Shown here: positions 1 to 8,148 of the stretch, one piece after another
How positions within the stretch are numbered: the stretch's first letter is position 1
How the letters are laid out: each line of letters starts with the position of its first letter
Source: Amphritea opalescens
GTDB taxonomy: Bacteria; Pseudomonadota; Gammaproteobacteria; Pseudomonadales; Balneatricaceae
Direction: 5' to 3'
Assembly: GCF_003957515.1 (NCBI RefSeq)
Contig: NZ_RQXW01000006.1
Location: forward strand, 184,700-248,699
Length of the DNA stretch: 64,000 bases
The notes under the pieces: model-generated
Told to the model about the DNA's origin: nothing
The model's database searches: none
The model's input: only the letters and a program-made list of their open reading frames with translations
Program-made: the position numbers and the translations under genes

Positions 1-1702
1 ATTCCGCACGGGCCTGCTTCTGCTCTATCAGGTTAACATCGATACAATACATATTCTGACTGCCATCAGCCGCTGTCAGCATCACATGACTAGAGAAAAC
101 CGGCACCATCGAACCATCTTTCCGTTGCAACTCCAACTCCGCAGCAGGAATAGGCACCCCCTCGTCCAACCAAGCCCGATGAAATTCAATGAGCCCTTCG
201 CGCATCTGCCCGGGAATAATAAGATCTTCTAAACGCCGCCCCTGTACATCCTCACGGGTATAACCATAGAGGGTTTCACTGGCGTCGTTCCAATAGATCA
301 CGCGACGCTCTTCATCGTAGCCCTGCACCGCAATCGCCGGCAGACTTTCAATCAATTCACGGAACCGAGATTCACTTTCCTGCATCAGCAGCTCGGCCTT
401 TTTCTGGTCGGTGATATCCAGCATTAACCCACGCAACCAACGGGGTTTGCCTTTTTCGGTGACCACCCTAACCATATCCCGAATCCAAACCGCATCACCG
501 TTGACCGTTAAAAAACGGTACTCAGACAGGTAATCTCGCATCGCGGCCGCTTCTTTAGTGGCATAATTAACCACTCTATTACGATCATCGGGATGGATAT
601 GGTCTGGCCAAAAGCCTGGCTGCAACCAACTGTCGATCGGGTAGCCCAGAATCCTGACCGCGTTTTCGCTCATATAGATAATGTTATTGGTATGGTAATC
701 GACCTCCCAAACCATACCATCGGAGGACTCGACTAGGTTTTTAAACCGCTGTTCACTGCGACGATAAGCCTCCTCTGAGCGGCGTAAGCGAAAATTCCAA
801 TAGATAAAAAACAACAAGATCAGCGTAATCACCACGCTAATCTTAACGATCTTAGCCAGTGCGATACTTTGAGGAAACTCCAAACCACTCCAGTGATCCA
901 GGATTTGATTACGCTCACTTTCAGAAATATCATCCAGCGCTTTCTGAATAATGCCTGTCAGTAGTGTATTCTCCCGATAAACACCGATACGATAATCACT
1001 CTTATAATCGGTATGTCCCGAAAAACTAAGATTAAGAATCGATTCCTTTTTCATCACATAACTCGCCGCCGTCGCATCGCCGACAAACGCATCGGCTTGC
1101 CCCTCGGACACCAGGTGTAATGCAGAGCCTATATCGGCCGTATTGATGATATTGATGCCCGGATAATCGCGACGTAAAAGCTCATCGGTAAAATGCCCTT
1201 TGTGAATAGCAACGGTTTTTCCCTTGAGTTTATCCAAGGTGCCAACATAGGGGCCTTGTTGGCTCACAATCACCGCGGTACTAGCAAGATAAGATTGGCT
1301 AAATTCTAAATATACCTCCCGCTCATCGGTTTTAACTAAGCAGGAAATGAGGTCATATTCACCATCACGAGCGGCGTTAAGCACGGCGCTCCATGAGGTT
1401 TTGTCAGTGACAGGCTCAAAAGAAACCCCCAAGCGCTGTTCCAGCAAATGGAAGTAATCGGCGGCAATCCCTGTATAAACGCCCTCACTATCTATCCACT
1501 CGTAAGGGGCGAACTTAGAATCAATTCCCAACTTAAGAACAGGATGCTGCGCCAGCCAAGCGATCTCATCTGACGAAAGATGCTGTTCCTGCCAAGCAGC
1601 AGAGGTCTCTGCTAGTGCGTCATCGGCATAGACAGACACAGATGCAAAAGCACTGCAAACAAAGCTCATTACAAGGGCTAGCCACGGGGCTATTCTGAGC
1701 AT
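1..1702 (-). CDS. SBP_bac_3-PAS sensor protein (3' part outside window)
   Basis: This incomplete gene reads leftward off the window, leaving 567 codons. It begins with ATG at 1702 and a signal-type N-terminus (MLRIAPWLALVMSF, Ala-rich cleavage region). Residues about 45-275 form a bacterial solute-binding fold of family 3 type, as in periplasmic sensors of the BvgS kind (LKLGIDSKFAPYEW, EYDLISCLVKT, GQADAFVGDA). One membrane helix follows near residues 285-305 (VVITLILLFFIYW). Two PAS domains with PAC-like ends then occupy about 315-435 and 440-565. The output domain lies beyond position 1; a histidine kinase or GGDEF/EAL domain would be typical. The role inferred is sensing a small periplasmic ligand, probably an amino acid-like one. 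The ligand cannot be named from sequence. Confidence 0.85.
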   Translation of the reverse strand, partial: MLRIAPWLALVMSFVCSAFASVSVYADDALAETSAAWQEQHLSSDEIAWLAQHPVLKLGIDSKFAPYEWIDSEGVYTGIAADYFHLLEQRLGVSFEPVTDKTSWSAVLNAARDGEYDLISCLVKTDEREVYLEFSQSYLASTAVIVSQQGPYVGTLDKLKGKTVAIHKGHFTDELLRRDYPGINIINTADIGSALHLVSEGQADAFVGDATAASYVMKKESILNLSFSGHTDYKSDYRIGVYRENTLLTGIIQKALDDISESERNQILDHWSGLEFPQSIALAKIVKISVVITLILLFFIYWNFRLRRSEEAYRRSEQRFKNLVESSDGMVWEVDYHTNNIIYMSENAVRILGYPIDSWLQPGFWPDHIHPDDRNRVVNYATKEAAAMRDYLSEYRFLTVNGDAVWIRDMVRVVTEKGKPRWLRGLMLDITDQKKAELLMQESESRFRELIESLPAIAVQGYDEERRVIYWNDASETLYGYTREDVQGRRLEDLIIPGQMREGLIEFHRAWLDEGVPIPAAELELQRKDGSMVPVFSSHVMLTAADGSQNMYCIDVNLIEQKQARAE

Positions 1703-1971
1703 CCAATTCTCCAACAGCAAAGACGATTCAACCTGTATTCCTAGACGAGTGATTAAGCCGATCACATGATCATACTTTATGTTCTTTCACCCAACCCATA
1801 CGCTAGATTAAGAGTGTGCGTTTAAGATTTAGGCCAATACCGTTAAGCATAGATCTATTTTGCATAAAATGAGCCATCACACCGTTAATTTTTCATTAAT
1901 CGCAGACATCTCAGCCGAGTTAAACGTTTAGGCTTAACAGAGTCGGTACTCTAGTTTTAACAGGGGGTCTC

Positions 1972-2046
1972 ATGTATTACAAAGCGATCAGTCATCACTT
2001 TGAGAGGTCAAGGTTAATAAGGTACCGGCTCATCACTAAGCGATAA
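1972..2046 (+). CDS. Candidate 24-residue basic micro-protein
   Basis: An ATG at 1972 sits five or six bases after an AGGGGG Shine-Dalgarno-like run at 1962-1967 and opens a 24-codon frame ending in TAA at 2044-2046. The product starts MYYKAISHHFERS, ends LITKR, and is strongly basic with no acidic residue except one Glu. A rho-independent terminator begins about 30 bases downstream on the same strand, which gives a complete small transcription unit. No family is recognised. Chance could explain a frame this short, so the call rests on the ribosome site plus the terminator. Confidence 0.35.
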   Translation: MYYKAISHHFERSRLIRYRLITKR

Positions 2047-2071
2047 CAACCAACTACCTGAAATCAAAACA

Positions 2072-2097
2072 AAAAAACCAGCACATGGCTGGTTTTT
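2072..2097. terminator. Bidirectional rho-independent terminator
   Basis: CCAGC at 2078-2082 pairs with GCTGG at 2088-2092 around a 5-base loop. The stem is extended by A/T pairs, with seven A on the left and five T on the right. It can therefore end leftward transcription of the helicase gene (stop at 2114) and rightward transcription of the micro-ORF. Confidence 0.8.
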
Positions 2098-2113
2098 ATG
2101 ATGCGACAAGGCG

Positions 2114-3442
2114 TTAATCCGTTTTTTTCTTTTTCAACGGTGCCATACCGTCGTCAGAAACAATCTCTCGATTCGCCTGACGGCGATTTTTACGATCCTG
2201 AGGCGCTTTAACCACCCGCTTAGGACGACGTTCAGTCACCACTTTCTCAGACTTAGGCTTAGCAGCAGGCGCATCTTTAATGCCCTTAAACTTACCTTTC
2301 AGGCCATCCAGTTCACTGAAATTAACCGACTGCTGCAGAAAGCTCTCAACCCGTCGAAATGCATCCCAATCTTTCGGCCCCACCAATGAGACAGCTACCC
2401 CTTTCGCGCCGGCTCTGCCCGTACGGCCGATTCGATGAACATACTCTTCAGCCTGTTTAGGCATATCAAAGTTAATCACCAAGGAGACCTGTAACAGATC
2501 GAGCCCACGGGATGCCACATCGGTGGTAATTAGCACCTGTTGCTGCCCTCGGCTGAAGCTGTCCATAATCTTATTGCGATCAGACTGGCTCATATCGCCG
2601 CTCAAAGCAGCCGTTTTCAACCCTTTTGCCGACAGCAACTGCGACAAGCGCTCAGTATCTGTGCGGGTTGCGGTGAAGATAATCACCTGCTGATAGGTTT
2701 CAGTCTCGAGAATACGTTCAAGCAAGGCCTGCTTATGATCGAGGTGATCCGCGAGATAAAAGCGCTTTTCAATATCCGCATGTTCAGCATTCGCCGCACC
2801 GATTGCGATCCGCTTAGGCGCTTTCAGCAAGGTTTTAGCCATGCTATTCACTGCCGCGTGTTCCAGCGTGGCGGAAAACATCAGCGTCTGTCTGAGACGA
2901 TGGCTAGCGGTTTGGTTGATCCGATTGAGCTGTTCGGTGAACCCTAGATCGAGCATCCGATCGGCTTCATCCAAAATCAACAGTTCTAAACCATCCAAAA
3001 ACAGCGACCGTTCATCCAGATGGTTCACCAAGCGACCGGGAGTCGCCACCACCACATGGGGATTTTTCGCTAAGGCTTTAGCCTGATCGTTGAAGTTCTC
3101 ACCACCTAGCACCAACGCCGCTTTATAGGGCGTACCGCTGATCAGGCTGCGTAACTGAGCATAAACCTGTTTCGCCAGTTCGCGCGTGGGCGCCAGAACC
3201 AGCGCCCGAGGATCCTTTTTACTCAGCGCTTTCTGCCGCATCAACCGCTGCATCGTCGGCAACAGGTAAGCCAGCGTTTTTCCAGAGCCGGTTTTCGATG
3301 AGGCGATTAGATCATGCCCCGTAATCGCCGTCGGTACTGCTCGCGCCTGAATTTCAGTGGGCTCGGAGATCCCCTGATGATCAAGAATAGTGCTGAGCCG
3401 AGGATCAAGCCCCAGATCGGTAAAGTTTTCAGCGTTGGACAA
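2114..3442 (-). CDS. DEAD-box ATP-dependent RNA helicase
   Basis: This 442-residue cytoplasmic RNA helicase has a Q motif near residues 28-32 (EPTEIQ), Walker A TGSGKT at about 51-56, PTREL, a DEAD box (ILDEADRMLDLG), the SAT motif (FSATLE) and HRIGRTGRAG of motif VI. The last 50 or so residues are a basic Lys/Arg-rich tail that probably contacts RNA. It resembles the SrmB/RhlE branch involved in ribosome assembly and RNA remodelling; the exact orthologue is uncertain. The start is TTG at 3440-3442, chosen because GGAG lies six bases upstream and no in-frame ATG precedes the Q motif. It follows rapA on the same strand by 56 bases and may be cotranscribed with it. Confidence 0.93.
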   Translation of the reverse strand: MSNAENFTDLGLDPRLSTILDHQGISEPTEIQARAVPTAITGHDLIASSKTGSGKTLAYLLPTMQRLMRQKALSKKDPRALVLAPTRELAKQVYAQLRSLISGTPYKAALVLGGENFNDQAKALAKNPHVVVATPGRLVNHLDERSLFLDGLELLILDEADRMLDLGFTEQLNRINQTASHRLRQTLMFSATLEHAAVNSMAKTLLKAPKRIAIGAANAEHADIEKRFYLADHLDHKQALLERILETETYQQVIIFTATRTDTERLSQLLSAKGLKTAALSGDMSQSDRNKIMDSFSRGQQQVLITTDVASRGLDLLQVSLVINFDMPKQAEEYVHRIGRTGRAGAKGVAVSLVGPKDWDAFRRVESFLQQSVNFSELDGLKGKFKGIKDAPAAKPKSEKVVTERRPKRVVKAPQDRKNRRQANREIVSDDGMAPLKKKKTD

Positions 3443-3498
3443 AGTCTGCTCCGGTTAGGCTAAATTCATCTGCATATCGTTAGCAATATTAGCAGACA

Positions 3499-6372
3499 TC
3501 AAGTGGCAACAATCACACGGATTGCATCAAGCTTCAGTGAAGCACTCTCCAGATGATGCTCTAATGCCGCACGGTTCTCGGCCAGATAATCGATCTCTTC
3601 CTGCCGAATATTAGGATTCACCGCCGCCAGTGCAGTCAGGCGTTCCTGTTCTGCACCGAGGAGTTTCTCAACATTCTGCTTCGCCTCAAGCAACATCGCC
3701 GGCAACTGGGTTTCAGAAATACCCTCTACCCGCTTCACCATCTTATCGATATCAGGCCGTGTATGCTTCACAATTTCAACCGCCTGACGCCGCCCGACTC
3801 GCTCGGCCAGATTATTGATATGTGCTTCAGTTAAGATAGCGCTGAGGTCCGTACCATTGGTATCGACCACAATCCGACTCAGAGTCTGCGGCAGATAACG
3901 CTGCACCTGTAGCGGTTTTGGCGCGGCGCAGTGCAAGGTATAGATCGCTTCTAGCAACAGCGTACCGGGCTTCAACGGTGGCAGTTTGATCGAGCAAACC
4001 GCCGTATTACCAAAATCACCATTGACCACGATATCCATCGTGCCTAGCACCAGCGGGTGCTCCCAGGTCATAAACTGGATATCTTCCCGTCCTAGCGCCA
4101 AAGCACGGCTATAGGTCGCGGTCATTCCATCTTCAGGTAACCCCGGCAGGCTTTCATAGTGCATATGCTCGCCCGGACTCAGGATAATACTCTGACTACT
4201 GTGTACCTGTTGCTCGACGCCAAACTGATCGAACATCCGTTCCATATAACGGCTCAGCTCAATGCTATTGCCGGTGACTTCCATACTTTCGGCAATCGCT
4301 TGGGCTTTTTCCGGATGGCAGGAGTTCAGTTCTAACAATTGATCCCGGCCCTGCTGCAACTGTTCTAACAGACGATCGGCTTCTAAACGGGTACTGGCGA
4401 TTAACGTTTCGATATTTGTTTCATCGTATTCATCAAACAGTGCGGGAATCAGCTGTTCAAGGAATTGATCGAATAATACTTGCCCTACCGGACAGGCACG
4501 CTCGAAACAGTTTAAGCCACGGTGGAACCAATCCAACAAGGTCGATTGAGCACTGAATTCATAGTGCGGTACATGGATCTGCACATCGTTACGCTGGCCA
4601 ATCCGGTCCAGACGACCAATACGCTGCTCTAACAGATCAGGGTTGAGTGGCAGATCAAACAATACCAGATGGCTAGCAAACTGGAAGTTACGCCCTTCAC
4701 TACCAATTTCGGAACAGATCAACACCTGAGCGCTTTCATCTTCATCGGCGAAATAGGCCGCCGCACGGTCGCGGTTAACCAGACTCATGCCTTCATGGAA
4801 GACCGATGAGCGAATCCCTTCATATAACCGCAGATGCGCTTCCAGCGATTTAGCCGTATTCGCATAGGCACAGATAACCAATGCTTTCTGGTCTCGGTTC
4901 TCTTTTAACCAATCCACCAGCCACTGCACTCGAGGGTCGGCTTCGAGCCAGCGATCGGCCAATATCAGTTCGGGATGCAGTCGCTCTTCCAGATCCGCTT
5001 GCGCCATCAACTGACGCTCGCTTTCCAGATAGAAATCCGGCTCGGACAGTGGATAGCTGTGCAGAATCCGTTTAGGGAAACCACTAACCCCATCACGGGT
5101 GTTCCGGAACAGGACTCGGCCCGTGCCATGCTGATCCAGCAGACTAGCCACCGCATCTTGAATAGCCTGATCGAGAGAATCGTTATACAGTTCATCCTGC
5201 AACTGCTGAACAATCTCATCACCCAGATAATGCCGCAACTGTGCAAAGACTTCCGGCGCATCCTTCAATTGTTCTCGGGCATCTTCGGCCAATAGTTGTG
5301 CCACCAGCTTGCTCACCGGCTGATAGCTCTCCTCTTCTGCACGGAACTGCTCGAGACTGTAGTAACGATCCGGATCGAGCAGACGCAGCCGAGCAAAGTG
5401 ACTATCAACACCCAGCTGTTCGGGGGTTGCCGTCAGCAGCAATAATCCTTTGACCTCACGGGCCAGCGCTTCGATACAGATATATTCTGGGCTAGATAGC
5501 TCTTCTGACCACACCAGATGATGGGCTTCATCCACCACCAGCATATCCCAGCCGGCATCCAATGCTTGTACTAAGCGATCGGGGCTCGATTTAAGGAAGG
5601 ATAGATTACATAACACCAACTGAGCCGTATCGAAGGGATTAACACCCTCATCGGACAGTTCTAACGCTTCACAACGTAGCTCATCGAGAATCGTGAAACG
5701 CAGGTTAAAGCGGCGAAGCATCTCGATCAGCCATTGATGCACTAAGCTGTCAGGCACCACAATCAAGGCACGGGAGGCCTTACCACTGATCAACTGCTGA
5801 TGCAGGATCAATCCCGCTTCAATGGTTTTACCCAGCCCCACTTCATCGGCCAGCAATACCCTAGGGGCAAACCGCTGCGCTACCTGATGGGCAATATAGA
5901 GCTGATGGGGTAAAAGCTGCACCCGTGGGCCCAGCAAACCGTAGCTTTCTGATTGCAGGTGATTAAACTGATTTTTAAGGGTCTCAACCCGCAGCCTAAA
6001 CTGCGACAGCTTATCAACCTGTCCAGCAAAGAGACGATCGTGGGGTTTACTGAAGTGTACCGCACTATCGAGATCGCGCTCTTCTAGCACCAGCACTTCA
6101 CCCTGCGCATCTTCGGCCTGATAGACCATATAGCCATTCAGTTCCTGCTGGGCGGTAATCGTGACGTTAATACCCGCGGCATTACGTACTTTCTCACCAA
6201 CCGGATAGACCACGCGACTCAGCGGTGCATTATCAACCGCATAGGTGCGTTCCTCTTCAACCGCAGGAAACAACATTTCAACACGACGATTCGATACGCT
6301 GGTTACCAACCCCAGCCCCAGATTTGATTCGGTATTACTGATCCAGCGTTGGCCGGGAATAAATTCAGACAA
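3499..6372 (-). CDS. rapA: RNA polymerase-associated ATPase RapA (HepA)
   Basis: RapA is a Swi2/Snf2-family ATPase that binds core RNA polymerase and promotes its recycling after termination. At 957 residues this is close to the E. coli protein (968). The N-terminus carries the characteristic GQRWISNTESNLGLG, the tandem Tudor-like region covers roughly 1-110, Walker A (DEVGLGKTIEAG) lies near 176-187, DEAH (VVDEAHHL) near 280, and the second helicase lobe has EQRIGRLDRIGQ. The start is TTG at 6370-6372, matching where RapA proteins begin; the ribosome site is weak (GAGAG). A DEAD-box helicase gene lies 56 bases downstream, and another starts divergently 278 bases upstream. Confidence 0.97.
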   Translation of the reverse strand: MSEFIPGQRWISNTESNLGLGLVTSVSNRRVEMLFPAVEEERTYAVDNAPLSRVVYPVGEKVRNAAGINVTITAQQELNGYMVYQAEDAQGEVLVLEERDLDSAVHFSKPHDRLFAGQVDKLSQFRLRVETLKNQFNHLQSESYGLLGPRVQLLPHQLYIAHQVAQRFAPRVLLADEVGLGKTIEAGLILHQQLISGKASRALIVVPDSLVHQWLIEMLRRFNLRFTILDELRCEALELSDEGVNPFDTAQLVLCNLSFLKSSPDRLVQALDAGWDMLVVDEAHHLVWSEELSSPEYICIEALAREVKGLLLLTATPEQLGVDSHFARLRLLDPDRYYSLEQFRAEEESYQPVSKLVAQLLAEDAREQLKDAPEVFAQLRHYLGDEIVQQLQDELYNDSLDQAIQDAVASLLDQHGTGRVLFRNTRDGVSGFPKRILHSYPLSEPDFYLESERQLMAQADLEERLHPELILADRWLEADPRVQWLVDWLKENRDQKALVICAYANTAKSLEAHLRLYEGIRSSVFHEGMSLVNRDRAAAYFADEDESAQVLICSEIGSEGRNFQFASHLVLFDLPLNPDLLEQRIGRLDRIGQRNDVQIHVPHYEFSAQSTLLDWFHRGLNCFERACPVGQVLFDQFLEQLIPALFDEYDETNIETLIASTRLEADRLLEQLQQGRDQLLELNSCHPEKAQAIAESMEVTGNSIELSRYMERMFDQFGVEQQVHSSQSIILSPGEHMHYESLPGLPEDGMTATYSRALALGREDIQFMTWEHPLVLGTMDIVVNGDFGNTAVCSIKLPPLKPGTLLLEAIYTLHCAAPKPLQVQRYLPQTLSRIVVDTNGTDLSAILTEAHINNLAERVGRRQAVEIVKHTRPDIDKMVKRVEGISETQLPAMLLEAKQNVEKLLGAEQERLTALAAVNPNIRQEEIDYLAENRAALEHHLESASLKLDAIRVIVAT

Positions 6373-6650
6373 AAGACAGCTCTCAAACAGAAAACGATAG
6401 AAACGACACCCGTAAACGACGCTAGTGGAAATATAAATACCTATTTCACAACCATGGCCATTTTTAACCGGTCAGCGCGGAATGATAGGCGTTGTGGAGG
6501 CCTACCTCAAGGCGCAATCTCAATCACTGGCCAATATAGGAAAATATTCGTTAAATAGTCCCCATAAAGGCACTATTCACCATGCTGCCAAATATCAGAA
6601 TTGACAAAAATAAGGTATGCTTGCGCCTTTAAATCTGTGAGTACTCTTCG

Positions 6651-7949
6651 ATGTTCTTTATCGACCTAAACCTGGATCTTGAAATTCTGGGTCCACTGGC
6701 TGACAACAACTTCCTCAGCCCCCGTCCAATTCAGCAACAGGCGATCCCTGTCGCATTGGAAGGCTTCGATCTGTTGGCCTCTGCCCCCACAGGAACAGGT
6801 AAAACCCTTGCCTTTGTGTTGCCAGCACTACAGAAAGTGTTCGATTGTGATCAGGATCGCAGCAGTGCGCCACAGATATTGATTCTGGCTCCGACTCGAG
6901 AGCTGGCAAAACAGATCTATCAGGTGATTCAGCTACAAACCCAAACCAACCGTATCAAAAGCTGCCTGATTGTCGGTGGCGTACCCTTTGGTATGCAAAA
7001 AGGGATGCTGGCTGAACCGATCGATATCATGGTCGCCACTCCCGGGCGCCTTCTAGAGCTTAATGCTCAAGAATGGCTAGATCTCTCGTTGGTCGATATG
7101 TTGATCATCGATGAAGCCGACCGGATGTTAGATCTAGGCTTTATCCACGATATCAAACAGATTGCCGATGTTCTGCCTCTTGAACGTCAAACCCTGATGT
7201 TCTCGGCCACCCTCGAGGGTGAAAAGATTCAACAGTTCGCCGCCGATCTGCTCAATGAAGACTCCCAGATAGTCGCGGTTGAACAACCTCGGCAAATCCC
7301 GACCAATATCGAACAAACGGTCTACCGAGCCGATAACGAAAAACATAAAGAATACCTGCTGAAGGCACTGGTTCATCAGCCAGAACTGAAGCAAGGCATC
7401 ATCTTTGTTAACAGCCGCAAACAGGTTGAACAGTGGGTGACCATTATCCGTAATGCGGGAATACTCTGCTACGGGTTGCATGGTGATATGCGTCAGAGCG
7501 AACGTAACCAACGCATCAAAGAGATGCGTCGCGGCCGGATCAAGCTGATCATCGCCACCGATGTGGTTGGCCGTGGCCTAGATCTGCCCGATCTCACCCA
7601 TGTGATCAACCTCTATCTACCGATGAAAGCCGACAGCTATGTTCACCGCGCCGGACGCTCCGGTCGCGATGGCGCTAAAGGCACCGTCTGGTCGATTGTA
7701 GAACCACTCGACTGGGCAACACTTGGCAAGATCGAGCGTTTCATCGGCGATCAGATAACCCGCGCAACCTTCCCCGGCTTGGCACCGAAAAACCCTGAGC
7801 CCGGCAAAGGTAGCGGCAAAGCCAAACCGAAAAAGCCTAAAGTGAAGAACAAAAAAGCGGTGGCTAAAGCCGCTGCTAAAAAAGCCGCTTCGCAGAAGAA
7901 ATCACCGAAGAAACGGGTTGGGCGCGGGCCGAAAAAGCCTAAGTCTTAA
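6651..7949 (+). CDS. DEAD-box RNA helicase, SrmB-like
   Basis: This is a 432-residue ATP-dependent RNA helicase, probably acting in large-subunit ribosome assembly. It has a Q motif (PIQQQA, about 26-31), TGTGKT at 47-52, PTREL, DEAD (IIDEADRMLDLG), SATLEG, and HRAGRSGRDG in motif VI. The region after motif VI (LGKIERFIGDQI) matches the layout of E. coli SrmB. The last 50 residues are almost only Lys, Ala, Pro and Ser, with repeated KAxAKKA blocks, a likely RNA-binding tail. ATG at 6651 is the start; SD is weak. The stop codon lies inside the first unit of a 16-bp tandem repeat, and a strong terminator follows. Confidence 0.93.
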   Translation: MFFIDLNLDLEILGPLADNNFLSPRPIQQQAIPVALEGFDLLASAPTGTGKTLAFVLPALQKVFDCDQDRSSAPQILILAPTRELAKQIYQVIQLQTQTNRIKSCLIVGGVPFGMQKGMLAEPIDIMVATPGRLLELNAQEWLDLSLVDMLIIDEADRMLDLGFIHDIKQIADVLPLERQTLMFSATLEGEKIQQFAADLLNEDSQIVAVEQPRQIPTNIEQTVYRADNEKHKEYLLKALVHQPELKQGIIFVNSRKQVEQWVTIIRNAGILCYGLHGDMRQSERNQRIKEMRRGRIKLIIATDVVGRGLDLPDLTHVINLYLPMKADSYVHRAGRSGRDGAKGTVWSIVEPLDWATLGKIERFIGDQITRATFPGLAPKNPEPGKGSGKAKPKKPKVKNKKAVAKAAAKKAASQKKSPKKRVGRGPKKPKS

Positions 7950-8036
7950 ACCACATAAGACTTAAACCTCTTAAGGCTTAAACCACATAAGTCTTAAGCC
8001 ATTTGAGTCTTAAGTCACTTAAGCCTTAACAGTGAA
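7941..8036. repeat. Six imperfect 16-bp tandem repeats
   Basis: Six head-to-tail units of exactly 16 bases begin at 7941, 7957, 7973, 7989, 8005 and 8021. Each has a CTTAA core; unit 1 is AAGTCTTAAACCACAT and unit 3 is AAGGCTTAAACCACAT. The first unit includes the last two sense codons and the stop of the helicase gene, so the array appears to have grown from the gene's 3' end. The later units form ACTTAAGT-like palindromes. Confidence 0.85.
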
Positions 8037-8049
8037 CAATTCCTGCATG

Positions 8050-8075
8050 AAAAAGCCACCCGACGGTGGCTTTTG
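8050..8075. terminator. Bidirectional terminator between convergent genes
   Basis: AAAAGCCACC at 8051-8060 pairs perfectly with GGTGGCTTTT at 8065-8074 around a CGAC tetraloop. There are A and T runs on both sides, so it can serve the rightward helicase and the leftward MFS gene. Confidence 0.9.
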
Positions 8076-8148
8076 TCTATCTGGTGCTCTTTGACTCACG
8101 GATACCAGAGGCCAATAGATTAACCGCTTTGTCACTCTGCCCCACCAC

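Larger units (their letters stand above)
1703..2113. other. Intergenic region with a possible small gene and terminator
   Basis: This 411-base gap separates the leftward PAS sensor from the leftward helicase. It holds one candidate rightward micro-gene (1972-2046) and a strong bidirectional terminator (2072-2097), listed separately. The AT-rich part at 1780-1900 probably carries the promoter of the leftward sensor gene, but no clear hexamer pair was recognised. Confidence 0.6.

Noticed and set aside
6601..6634. TTGACA at 6601-6606 as a promoter of the SrmB-like helicase
   Set aside because: No -10-like hexamer occurs at 16-18 bases; nearest AT-rich hexamers are at the wrong spacing.
7941..8036. 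CRISPR array
   Set aside because: Units are 16 bp and contiguous with no spacers, and no cas genes are present.
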